Source: Pempheris klunzingeri (taxonomy: Eukaryota; Chordata; Actinopteri; Acropomatiformes; Pempheridae). From it: a DNA stretch of 64,000 bases. The position numbers were made by a program, and so were the translations under genes. The notes under the pieces are model-generated. The model had not been told where the DNA came from and made no database searches. It was given only the letters and a program-made list of their open reading frames with translations. The stretch covers positions 10,986,933-11,050,932 of the forward strand of contig NC_092023.1 of NCBI RefSeq assembly GCF_042242105.1, written 5' to 3'. Of this stretch, positions 22,396 to 35,160 are shown in pieces (positions within the stretch are counted from its first letter, which is position 1; every line of letters starts with the position of its first letter).

Positions 22396-25300
22396 ATGGT
22401 TGCAGAAGAAGTGATAATTACATTGTCCGGTGGAGCACCATGGGGCTTTCGTCTCCAGGGAGGTGTGGAACATCAGAAACCACTCCAGGTGGCTAAGGTA
22501 AGGCGGGGAACTCAGCAGGTCGGACAAGAGCAGCCATTTCATGCTTTGCTGAGTGGAAAGTAGAAAATTGTTAGATTCAATAGAGTAGAGAAGCTGTGAA
22601 CAAAGTTGAAATGGAATATTGGCTGCCATGCAAGTTAGTTTGTGGCCTGAATACGAGTCATCATCTTGTTTGAGAAGGGTCTTCATTCAGGGGCACGCCA
22701 ATGAAAACTTCAAGTTCAGCTGGGAATATATAAACTTGAACTTAACTGGTTTCTTGGTTTGTTTTTGACAAAAAAACTGAGCTACTTGAGCTACTTTCTG
22801 ACACTGTTCTTCAGTAGCGCTTTGAGTAGGGAAATGTGCACATAGCACCTGATTTGTGCTATTGAGCTTCCACGGTTTCCACTACATCATCATTTCAGTG
22901 TGAAACTCAAATCACTCCAGCCATGACTGGTCATGTTTAAGCTGGAAGGTTACCTGAGATTTATTTGGACCACATAGGTGAGCAAGGAATGTCATGAGAG
23001 TCTGGCTTTAGTTTAGTTCTTGAAGTCACTGTGGTTCAGCTGTCTTATAAAATACTAAAATCAGAAATTATATTACCTTTGGGCATTAGAGACTACTTTT
23101 ATATTTTCATCCTCTTGTATGTGTCAGATAGAAGATATTTAACCTTACAACTCTCATACAGAGCCTCTCAGCTCATTTTACTCCCCTAAAGCAAATTCAT
23201 CACAAGATTTTGGTGCCCACATTTGGTGGCTGTGTAGCAGCCCAGATTTGAAGCTTGATCTCCATTTGAGAAAGCAAAGACTGGCATTTAAGCCAAAGGG
23301 GAATAAATACTGGATGTGTATACTGGATAAAAGGATTAATTAGGCTTTCAAGCATTAAAAATGGTACCTCTGAGAGATGAAGCTGAAAATGGTTGAAAAA
23401 AATACACTACGACCTTCTCTTCTTTGAAATCCTCATATTGAGAGATCTTATTTCTGGATATGATAATTCAGGTTTTAGTACATTTGCACATGCTTAATGC
23501 ATGCATATATGTGCATGCATTACGCAAACACACATATCCAAACGCATGTTCATTAATTGTTGACTGAGCAGAACTGCTTTCTTCGGCAGCTATTTTTGGT
23601 TGTGAAGCAGCAGGTCACAGGGTCAGCCAAGGTGTGTGTTTCAGCTAAGTACTCAAAAATTAACCTCATGCACTATTTTTGTACATGCGCTGCTGTTTAG
23701 AACTTTTTGGTGGGTTCACGTGAAAAGGAAATCCTGATTGTGCGGGCACCACATGAGCATTAAACAAATGACCAGGAGAGAGAGAAACCAACTTGCTTTG
23801 GTCTATTCAGCCCTGATTGTCAAATAAATCTTCCCTTAAGTAGCTTTAAAAAGTTTCTGATTTACTTTTTCCATACTGTATGAGAATATTGCATAGTATA
23901 TTCTCTATTATCTGCTCGTTCCAGCAGTTCAGTGAAGTTTTACAATGTCCTGTACAACATTTTGTTCACATTTCCCCACAATTCAGCATGACAATTTTAA
24001 TGTCCTCTAGTATATACTTCCTCTAGTATAAAAAAAACTAAAAAACATTTTGCGAGTTTGTCCACATAACACGTAGATTGCAATGATTATCCCTCCAGTT
24101 CTTTCAACACAAAGAATAGATCATAGCAGCAATAAATCATTCACCTTTGTGTATATACTGAATGTTAAACCTCTCTCATTTTTCGTGATGTGGCCCTCTA
24201 TCATGTTCAGATAAAAGTAATTACATTGGTACAGTAATTATTACGTGGGTAAAAGAGAAAATGCTTCTTACACATTCTTGGCAAAATCTTTATGGCGACA
24301 CATGACTTACAAAGATTTTTACTGGCTAGGAGATTAATTTTGTTTTTTTAAATAGAAAAAAACAGGCTATGGACAACTTCTTAAAAAAGTATTCAGCATC
24401 TTAATATTTGTCTTTAAAATGTTAATCCGGCATCTAGTTAAGGTACGCAGAGTTACAGGACACCAAATCACCTTCATGGCAGCGGACGACAGCTGTCTCT
24501 GTCCGACTATCCAAAACAGCATGCTCCTTCACCCCTGTGAGCGGAAAGGTGTTATCTTGTCAGGTCTCATACTATACTGTCCATAACAGGTGGAGCAATT
24601 TGGGTCTTCACTGAAAGAGCCGGTGTGTCAGTGCTGGGTTTGTGCCAGTGGGCCTGCATGTGCATGTTTGTGTTTATTTCTATGAGTTTATGTGTATTTT
24701 TGTATCAGCCCATGTAGTGTTTGAGTGAGAGCATGTAAGGGTATTATAATTGTTATGACTTGCAGCCGCAAGGTGACTGACTAAATGAAAAACTGACATC
24801 CTGTGCCACAAGCAGGCACAGGCCACTTTGAAAGGCTTAGCTAAATGGGGATGTGGGATTTCATTACAGGCAAACCAGAATAGCTGGAAAGAAAACTAAT
24901 TAGGTCAACCAAAGCAACGCTTCCTTATCTGTGAAATCCAACATACAATATTCATTTAATACATACCAGCTCCCACACAGAGTGCAGTCAACACTGCAGT
25001 CATTGTCTTTGAAAAATCTGCTTTGAGCTTATTATGGGACATGTTGACATGGTTTGCATAGACCTAGAGCAATTTAAGGTGGGCATATTGCCATGGTCCT
25101 GACAGACCTTGGGCACAAATAGCAAAGCACCAAATGAAGATGGCTGCTGGCTGGCATTTCCATGTTAAAGTGTGTGCGAGTGCCCCACTCGAGCTACAAT
25201 ATGTGGCATATGTCTGCAGCAAGATTGAGCTGTCAGGACAAAATCTGCCCTCTGTCAGTCACTATCACAATCCAAGACAACACAGCAGCATACCTCTGAC

Positions 25301-28300
25301 TTTTTTGATAAAAGGTCAGAGCAAACATTTCTAATGGAAAAGGGAAGAAAGAAAAAGAGTAATGATGTTTGTATCAGCTGTCTTAATAGTCTGCTTTTTA
25401 TGTATCTACTGCACATGACAGCCCTTCAAACCAAAGCTGTTGACCTGAGACTTGGCTTTAAGTTACCTGATTTTTAATCATGTGTACATTTATGGATGAT
25501 GGACAAGAAGTATTAAGTATTCAGACATGAAAAACTTGAACGTGTTGGATTAAGGCTTGCCCTCAAGGCCTTGAGATTAGACTTGAGATGTTCTCTTGAG
25601 ACACATTAGAGACGTGGATGTCTCCTGAAGAACTTGAGAGTTGGCTTGGGATTGCAACAAAAGACATCAAAACATTTTGTGTTTACAGCGAAAATATTTT
25701 TCGTTACGACCCATCAAAACTCAACATTTGTGTAACTTTTTGTCTGCTATGTTAGTGGTAATTTTACCTTCCTTTGGTGGTGCAGGTACGTAAACGCAGC
25801 AAGGCATGCAGGGCTGGGCTGCGGGAGGCTGATGAGCTGGTGTCCATCAATGAACAGCCATGTGGAATGCTATCTCACGCCCAGGCCATGGACCTCATCG
25901 ACAGCTCTCCTGGAGTGTTACACATCCGAGTCAAGAGGTCAGAGGAACGAAACAATTATAATCTTATTAGTGATAAACCATCATCAGCCCATAGTAATGG
26001 ATTAAGAAAAGATTATACTGTGCACAGGTTAAAGACATACACTATTTACAATGTGCATGTGACTGTATGTTGCATTACCAAAATGAATTGAAAAAAACAA
26101 TAGAAGATCCCATTTACTGTAAAAGCAGATGGAAACCAGTTTCAGGGAAGTCAATTCCAATATCAGATCCAAGAGGCCTTGTTTGGCTCCATCAGTATTT
26201 ACTATACTTCACTTGTTTGCAGGGTGCCTGCTGGTTTTCAGTCCGTGGTGCTTGTGACCCGTGCCCCATCTCCTCGTATAGACAAAGAGTATCGCGCGAC
26301 TCTGCGTGCCATGTCACCCAACCAGCCCCACCATGCACCTGTCCGTGAAGTCCACCGTAGCCGCTCCTCCCTAACCAGTGGCTTAACATCTCCGCCAGGT
26401 AGTGAGGCTTACTATGGCGAGACTGACAGTGATGCAGACGTGGCGGGCTATGAGAGGCAGCGCCGGCAGAAACGCCGCAGCCCCAGCAACTCCACCCCAG
26501 GGAAACCAACAGGGCGAGCCTCCCCTGAGGGCGGGGAGACATCAGAGATGAGTGGCTATGACAGCGCTCCAGATGCACATGTTTTCCCAAGGTTATTGGA
26601 TGGACGTGGGGGAGATGCAGATGGAGGAGGGGGGCTACCGGGGGTGGCGCGGAGGGAGGTGATTTACCAGCCTCCTGATCCAGGAATGTGGTCTTCCCAG
26701 ACATCCACTGAGACCTCCTCCATCATCTCCTCAGCAGATGACCAGGGGCCGCGGGATGGAGGGCAAGAGGAGGACAGTGGGTTTCTAGAGCCAGCCAACG
26801 TGCCACTGGTATCCCCTGAGAAGGCAAAGGAGGCCCTGATGCTGAGCTCCCGCAGCCAGCTTGTGCCCATGGTAGGTCCTGTGAATAAACCCATCGACGA
26901 GGAGCTTACAACAACCTACATGGAAAAGGCCAAGCAAGCCAGTGAGTACAGAAAAACAATGGCTCTTCACATGGCTGCTGCACACTTATGTATCTATTCC
27001 TGTTAAAAGCTACTGGTTGGATTAAGAGTCACAAAACTAAAAATCTATAAACAGAGAAATATGTCATTATGTTAGTCTCTTACTCTTCCTCATATTTAAA
27101 TCTCTTTTCTTTCAAGAATGCTTGTTTTGATACTGTTGTTTTCCATTTGTATGCTTGTTTCATTAATATTTGCTAATATTCATATTGTCTTCTATGTATT
27201 ATTTATCATTTCTATGTGCCACCCACTTTACAGTACAGAAATATATCACTGAGGTGAAGATCAGCCAGTCTCCTTCATTCCCATACATAGGAAAAAAAAC
27301 AATTTGCATTGTAAAAAATATGGCTTTATTTTTCCAAGCAGCAATTACATCTAATTTGACAGTCAACCACCATAACTAACCAAAAATCCATTAACAGTCT
27401 TTAAAGTTCAGCATGAGTGGGAGTCAACCTAAGCTAAGTCTGGTCCGCTTAACTATATTTACACCCAGTTATGTGTGTAAAAACCCCAGTGATCATTCTG
27501 GAAGCACTGAAAAGCATCTACAGCTGCTTTTTGGTATCAAGTAGCAGGGACATTCTCATTTTTCCTCTCACTCTCCTGTCATACTGTTTTTGGACTTTGA
27601 AGATGTCAAAAATTGTGACAATACACTGACGCAAAAACAGGCACAGACCACTGACACTGACCAAGCATTCTTTCCAACAACTTGTCATCTTGTCCATCAT
27701 CCATAATAAGCCCAGTAAAAAGGACAGAGCTGAGCTATTTAAAGTCAACAGGCTGTTTTAAGAACTTAAATAAATTTACTCTTGTAAATCCCCCCTTGCC
27801 ATCACTGAGTGCAGGTTTAATATTCTAATGTCCTACTTAGGATCCCTGTCTGGGACAAATTAAGAACTTCCTTCACGTGGCAATGCATATTAGGGTAACA
27901 GAATTAGGTTGCCTATGTTAATCTGCTTAATACCATAACAAGTTAAAGGACATGTTGTGGCTACCCTTTGAAGTTCTCCTTCCAGTCACCTACTACGTGC
28001 AATTTTCCACTAGCTTGCAAATACTTTTAGTTAAGTCAGATGTCAGAGTCCATAAGACTAATAATGTGCAAATTTATCCTTCACCCCAGCTAATGTGGGA
28101 AGCTGAAAGCATGCCTGGAATTTTCCCGGAAGTGCTCCTGTGGCAAGTAAAGAGATGGTTGCCTGTTGAAGGCATGGCAGTCAGGACAGGTTTAGATGCT
28201 CATGTCAGAGGTAGCTCGGTTTAAAGGTTAAATCTCTTAATTCAGACTTCTTCTGACCTTGTTGCAGTTACTTATGCTATGTTATTGTGAAATTATTCCT

Positions 28301-30945
28301 AATGGCTCTGGCTTTCATACCTTGCAGAACTAAACCGAGGGGATACACCGCAAGACAAGCATGTAAAGGAAGCTAAAAGCAAGTGTCGAACAATTGCGTC
28401 CCTACTGACTGATGCTCCCAACCCTCACTCAAAGGGGGTACTGATGTTCAAGAAGAGGCGGCAGCGATCCAAGAAATACACCCTGACCAGTTTTGGTAGT
28501 GTGGATGAGGATAGGTGTCTGGACTCACAAGAGGAAGATGGGGTATTCCCTGGCAGTGAATCGGAATTTGATGATGATGGCTTCTCAGCAGCTCCTGACC
28601 CGACTTGGGATAGTGACTACTTGGATATGCTGGAGAAGAGGGCAACTGCAGGCACTGAAGGCCGTGGGGATGGGGCAGAAGACGCTCCGAGTCCAGGGTT
28701 GAGTGACACTACAGGCAAGGGTGCCCAGTTGTTTGAGCAGCAGAGAAAGAGGGCTGCTGAGCATGCCAAGAAAGTAGAGGCGGCACAACCTCAGGCTCCT
28801 CCACATGTCCAGGAACAGGCTAAGATGTATCACTTGCATCCAGAGATACAACCACAGATGCAGCCAAACTTCCAGGCTCAGCAGATGATACCAACTGGCC
28901 CTACAGCCATGCAACAAGAGCTGTCTCAGGCTCCAGATCCAGTTGCAACCCATGGAATTTCTAACGGGGACCTATCCTGCTCTGCAGTTAGTACAGCTAG
29001 CATGGTGATTTCACCTCCACCTGTGGCACCAAAACCAGCCACTGCCTCAGTGACTATACTGGCCAGACCATCACCACCAGCTGAAACGCCTTTACCGGAA
29101 CTACCTGCTAGTAATGTTCTCAACAGAACTGCACGTCCTTTCACTCCTGGTTTTATAAGTATTCGAGCTGCAACTGCCCCTGTAACATTTCGACCACCTG
29201 TTACAAAGACGACCCAGCGTCCTGCCTCAGCAGCTGTTGGGCCACCACCATTCTCCACTGTCTCTGAAATGAATGCACCAGTAACATCACAGCTGCCCCC
29301 TGGACCTCCATCAGTATTCTTCCCACCATCTTCTGTACCTCAGTGTCCCATGGCCCAGACACCAGAAGCTTCTGTTACCTTCTACCCTCCAGCCATCACT
29401 ACCTCTGTAGATAAAGTACAGTCTTCACCACCAATAACTACTGTGAATCAGGCTCTATTTGCAACTGTGGCCCCAGTGTCTATGCCTTCAGTGCCTATGG
29501 CTCCACATCCACCAAGGCCTGTAGCCTCAGTTCCTCCTGTATCTCAAATTCCTAGTTCAGCCGAGTCAGTTGCCCCAGTTGTGCCTCCACTTCAAGTGCC
29601 AGTTGCTCAGCCACCGCCACCACAATTTTCTATGGCACCTGTAACTACTGTGTCAGTGGTCTCCCAGCCAGAAGCTGTGGCTCCAACCCCTGTTCCTGGT
29701 CCAACAGGTCGCACAGGAATCTTACTTGAGGCTCGACGCCGTGGTGGCAAACAAAAACCTATGTTCAATGTGCAAGATGTGACAAAGAACAGCCCCAATC
29801 CTGACCTGTTGTGTATGGTCCAGAACCTGGATGATAGGTCTTCCCGACAAAAACATGGCCAACCACTGTCTGACACTATCTATGATGTTGCAGAAGAGGA
29901 GAGGAGTGGTGAGGCCGGCATGGGGAGGGCGCCTCCTCCAGTGGCACCAAAGCCTCGGGTCATCCACGAGACCCCACAGTTTCTTCAAGCAGGGGGTAAG
30001 GGGGCCCAGCTGTTTGCCCGCAGGCAGAGCCGCATGGGTATGTATGTAGTCGATACCCCCCCCGAGACCCCTTATCAGCAGGAAGTGTCCGTACACAGTG
30101 CAGCCCAACCCCATGACTCCAATCCTTTTCCCTCTGAGTGGAAATACTCCCCGAATGTCCGTGCTCCACCACCTATTGGATACAACCCACTCCTGGCCCC
30201 TTCTATTCCTACAGGACCTCAGAGGGATACAAGCAAGCCAGACAGCAAAGGTAGAGGCTCCCAAAGAGAGGGCATCAAGGCTCTAGATTTCATGAGAAGG
30301 CAGCCCTACCAGCTCAACTCTGCCATGTTCAACTATGGGGGCAGTGTTACTAATCTATCAGCCATGCCTTCTTACCAGACCCAGAGGCAGCAGCAAGGTG
30401 ACTACATGACAACAATGGTGGGCAGCTCATTAACCCCACCTAAGCAGATCCCCATCAAAACAGCCCGCGTCTTCGAGGTCAAGCGTTTCTCCACACCAAC
30501 ACCCATGTCAGCTCCTACTCTGGCTCCCAAAGTCATTGCACCTCGCTCAGCCACTACCCTTGGAGAACGTTTGTCTCACTCTGGCATGATCTCCCCACCT
30601 CCTGTTCCTTTCACTCCAACCCCAGCCCCTCTCTTTACACCAGCACCAGTCAGTGCCTCCACACCAGATTCACCTCTGTCCCAACAAGCTGGACTGCCCA
30701 GCCTCCCAAAATTCTCCTCCAACCCTATTCCAAACCCTGTTCCCCCTACAGTACCTACACCTTACACTCCAGTATCATACACCACTGGGCTCCAGACAGC
30801 CAAGCAGTTCCAGAGTGCTCCTGAGCTCAGCATTCTTGCTTCTTTGCCCCCACTCAAGTCCAACCCAATTCAGGCACCCAAACCACGTTTTGTTGCCACT
30901 AAGGGAGGTGTCCAGCCCCGTGTCTGGAGGCCAGGGGCAATATGA
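22396..30945 (+). CDS. synpo2l: Synaptopodin 2-like (CHAP), PDZ-containing Z-disc protein
   Basis: Exons 22396-22497, 25786-25937, 26223-26941 and 28328-30945 join (phases 0, 2, 1) to 1196 aa, longer than the roughly 980-aa human protein. Residues 5-86 are a PDZ domain with the WGFRLQGG carboxylate-binding loop. SEAYYGETDSDAD (145-157) and MVGPV...LTTTYMEKAKQA are diagnostic of SYNPO2L rather than SYNPO2 or SYNPO. Exon 4 begins with the conserved KEAKSKCRTIASLLTDAPNP and KGVLMFKKRRQRSKKYTL block, then a long Pro/Val/Ala-rich disordered region with PPPVAPKP SH3-type motifs, ARTGILLEARRR-like and GAQLFARRQSRM repeats, WKYSPNVRAPPP, IKALDFMRRQPYQL and a terminal VWRPGAI. In mammals it binds alpha-actinin and organises actin at the Z-disc of heart and skeletal muscle; a short form lacking the PDZ exists there. 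The next gene, myoz1, is also a Z-disc gene. Whether this is the a or b teleost copy cannot be told. Confidence 0.96.
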
Positions 30946-31261
30946 ACAGCAGTAAATCAGTCACTAGCATACCTGTAAATCTTCATGTACTATTCATTTA
31001 GTGCTAACATGACTAGTCGATTATTGACAGAAAGTTAAACCAGCAGCAATTTGTTTAATTGGTTCATTGTTTAAGTAAAGCAAAAATGTCAAATATTCAT
31101 CCGTCTCAGTCTCTTAAATGTGATGCTGTTCTACTTTAATATTCTTAAAAATCATTGTATAATATATATCTTTGTGCTTTGGGTGGTATGTTGAACAAGA
31201 ATGCTATGGCTTAGGCTTTAGGAAACTGTGATGGGCAATTCTGTATTCAATTCATCAAATG

Positions 31262-31331
31262 ATTAAAAAGGGGTTCATAAAAATAAGCAGTCATACCGTA
31301 ATTCATTTAAGCCTTAAATTTAACAAATAAA
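31262..31331 (+). terminator. synpo2l: Candidate synpo2l poly(A) signals
   Basis: ATTAAA at 31262-31267 and AATAAA at 31326-31331 lie about 320-380 bases after the synpo2l stop codon. Either would end a short 3'UTR; the choice is not visible in sequence. Confidence 0.35.
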
Positions 31332-34300
31332 TTTGAAATCCAGAAACCAGAAAGTCCAAAGAGTTTATGAAAAGTTTAGGAAACAATGGTAATAATGAGC
31401 ACAAGCAATAATGGTAATAGATCATAAAAATGTATTTGCTGTTCAAAATGCTTTTTTTTTCATTTATTTTGCTGGCAATATATTTACTCACACACGTATC
31501 TGAGTGATAATAATAAAAGAGTATAATAGCACACCTGTCTGCTGTATAGTCCACCATACGCCTGTCCTGGAGGAGGTTTGTGTAAGGCTTTCGGGGATCT
31601 CTTTCTACTAATTTAGCAGAAATACCCCCTAAACAGAGCCTGTACTGAATATTCTTTGAAACTTGAAATGTCTGAAAGATGTTAAAAATGAATAGTTGTG
31701 GTTCTGATCATAGGAATAAACCACTGAAGATGTTTGTTGTTGTATGGACAGGTGGAGGATCACGAAGCAAAAATAGCAGGCTTTCATCTTTGAACATGTA
31801 ATTCTGTTATTCAGTACTTGTCCTACTAACTGATGTGCATACAATGTTTTTTACCCACTGTCTGTAGCATTATTAAGGAGAAACCTCTGATTACCTGGTC
31901 TTCTTGTCCAAGGGTTTTCATGATGCATGAAAATAGTAAAATGTTCTTAAACGCTTCAGCTCACCTTGGAACTATATGTGAAGACAGGGTCTGCTCTGGC
32001 AAGTGTTTGTGAGGTTGTGCCAAATACCTCTGCTCACTATAGCCTGAGAGAAATGCTATCCTTTTAGCATGGGTCACATTCAACGAGTGCCCAGGCTGTC
32101 ACTGAATGTACACTTGTCACTGGATATCACAGCTTTCAATTGCCACTAAGGCACACTAGCGCCTCCTTAGTATGAGTGTGAACTTTGCAGATATATGTAA
32201 ATTCTTAACTTTTATTAAATAAATAACACAGATGAAGGAATGTGTATTTTTTTTGTTCAATTGTGATTTAATCTTAGGTGGTGCAAGGGAAAGTTGACTG
32301 ACAGACACCAGCGCCTAAAAAAAGGATTCAAGAAATGACAGTGGCTGTGGAGGGGGGATACAGGCAGTATATAGGTAGGCCAGCTTACTGAATGGGGTCA
32401 TAGACCACGACTTTCACATTAGGGGTTATGGTCAGATGTGGTTGTATAGCCATAGAGTATGGTTAAATGGTAGATATGAAATCTCAGAGCCTGTAGAAGT
32501 TAAAGGAAGATGATCAGGAAAGTTTGATACCTTGTTGGTAAAGTTAAAGAAGCTGATGGAAGGAAGCACAGAAGTTTAGCTGGTGTCAATCCATTAACAA
32601 TGATTGTTATTAAAAAAGTAAAGGGTTCACATATTTAGTGCCTATACCCTGAGAGACTAGGTATGTTGATGGAAAAAAGTAAGAAAAAAAGAAATCACTA
32701 TGTTGTTTTCAGTTGTGGAAATATTGGGGAGATACTTTTGTTTTGTTTGTTTTTTTACTATTTTTAAGATACAATTTCTCTTATAGCTTTTTCTTGTTAG
32801 TAATATCGCTACGAAAAACCCAGAGTGTGAATATAGTTAAATTCAGGTATAAGGTATGATAACTACATGTATCTGAATACAGTTGGATTAAATAATAAGT
32901 GTGAAAATGTTTGTTATTAATGTTGTGCAGATGTTTATAGTCACTAGGAGACGTACCATCTTTAGAGAAATAAAATTAGATTTGAAAGCTCTCCAGTTGT
33001 CTCACACATCTGATTTAACACTGCCCCCTGTTGCTGATTGTGTGATCCTGCACTTTTCTTTCTACTGTGCTGTACATGCATGCATGAATTAAATGAAAAT
33101 ATTAATAAACAAGCAGTGCAATAACTGTATATTAGTTTTAATAAAAAATAAAATATGTTTAATGTCTATACACTCAGTGTTTAAGAATGCTTTACAGGAG
33201 AAGACACCCATGTGCACGCACGCACACACACACATTATTCACATTATTCATAATGTAATCGACAAGATCATAGGACCAGTGGGAAAGCATTATAACAAGC
33301 TCAGCTAACTTCCACTGTTCAAATAAGAGACAAAAACAGAGAGAAGTGTACGAAAATACAATTCATGTGCAAGCAATTCTCGGCTTTATCACTGGAGGGT
33401 TTCAGGTTAGAAGAGATTTTTTTAAAGGAGAGAGAGAGAAAGAGAGTGAGAGAATAACATGGAATGAAGGTCAGAGGTCAGATTTTTTACTCACCTCTGT
33501 ATATAAATGGGGGTTTCGAAATCCATCCTGTTTTGACCCCAGGAGACTTTAATCCAAGCACATATACTACTGCTCTACATTCAGTGAGGTGACTACAGAG
33601 AAAACAGAGAAAATGTAGTTTCAGCACCTAATTTAGGAGTGTTACTCAGTGAATCACAGGGATGGCATGGTAGTGAGAGATTCTCACCCCTTAAATGACA
33701 AATCACAGTATCAATCAATGGCTGACCATAGTCAAAACAACAAATGTTTACCATTTCACTTTTTACAAGTTTCTCTACATAACAGCTACAACAGAGCACT
33801 TAAAAAGTAAAACAAATTTGTATCCTATATGTAACCACTGTAACATGGTGTCTGGCAAGCACACACTCTTTTCCAGAGTTTCACACACAAGAGTCATCCA
33901 ATTAAGCAGAAGTGTGTGCACATACACAAACACTGCTGCTGCTACTTCAGGCTCATTTTAACATAGATGCATTTTATGGTACATTCCTGATCATTAAATT
34001 CTTGTGAAGCAGAGTAACTTTGCCTTAAATGTCGACATAATGAGTGAAAAAAACCCTCTTCATTTGCTGCCCAGGAAGTGAAGAACAATTTCCAGATATT
34101 TTTCTTGCCTACATGAACACTTGCCACTAAGTGGTGCCGTGGAGTTCGTCTTGGACTCCACTTGCGTGCACAATTACAACGGGTTTTTGTTGCCAATCTC
34201 CGCCCTCACAGTGTCTATATACAGTATGCGGGGCTGTTAATATCCAAACAGAAGAATATTTATAGATAAAATGACAATTTGCCAGGAGTCTACTGTAATT

Positions 34301-34626
34301 TTATATTTGTTCCTCATTTAACTGCTTAAAAAAGATAATATAGGAACCAGCTTCTCAGCTTCTGTCCAGTGTCTATTTCAAGATGTATTGAAAACACCAT
34401 GTACAGAAGTCTCCATGATACTTATGTATGAAATCATATGATAATTTTTAATACAGCTGATACAGTAAGATATTATCGGTTTATTATCCGATGATAAAAT
34501 TCTTCACCTCTCTTGATGTCATGTTGAAGCTTAATGTCTCCCTCTTCCTTTTTGTCTTAATTTTTGGTTACTTACAAAATTTACACATATTTAAAAAAAA
34601 TGTCAAGTTGCGATGATAATAGTCAT

Positions 34627-34715
34627 CATTATCATTTATAATTCCAAATTGCTTTACAAAAACATGGCATTAAAGCAATATAAAAACAGGAAGTTTGGAA
34701 TTATAAATGATAATG
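34627..34715. repeat. Nested inverted repeat (hairpin) with 22-bp perfect outer arms
   Basis: The 22-base arm at 34627-34648 is matched exactly by its reverse complement at 34694-34715; directly inside, TTGCTTTA (34649-34656) pairs with TAAAGCAA (34671-34678). The right side carries a 15-nt bulge. It is AT-rich and has no coding potential; likely a remnant of a palindromic mobile element, possibly a small-RNA hairpin. Confidence 0.85.
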
Positions 34716-34827
34716 AACATTTAATTAAAACAAAAATGCAAGAAAAAAACAAAACAGAAAAACACACAAAATAAAACAATAATGAATAGAGAAAAATCAG
34801 CCTTAGAAGACCTTCTCAGAGGGAGAC

Positions 34828-35160
34828 TTTATTTATCCCACACTGGGGAAAGTTACTTGTTACAGCAACAGAAAAGGTGCAGAAATAGTGTCAGTAAAAG
34901 AATTAGTGCAAAAGCAAGGGATATAACAAAATATAAAAAATAACTGAAAATATAAAAATATGAGAAAAAATATAGATATACATAAAATACACTATATATA
35001 TATACACACACACGTATATACATGTGTGTATTGCACAGGATATTGCGAGTGCCGCACAGTAGTAAGAGAGCAAAAGACTTGCGGGAGGACTCAGGAAGGG
35101 CAATATTGAGCTTGTTGCTCCAGAGCCGAAAGGCAGGCAGGCAGGCAACAAGGAATGGAT
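34828..35160. mobile_element. Probable interspersed repeat with retroelement-like end
   Basis: The phrase 'gactttatttatcccacact' followed by 'ggggaaagtt' is typical of repeats scattered in fish genomes, and the following 300 bp (AT-rich simple sequence, then 'gcacagtagtaagagagcaa' and an (AGGC)n run) has no coding potential. Family and limits are not determined. Confidence 0.4.

Noticed and set aside
26192-26704. 170-codon minus-strand ORF
   Set aside because: Antisense shadow of synpo2l exon 3, which has strong family similarity on the plus strand.
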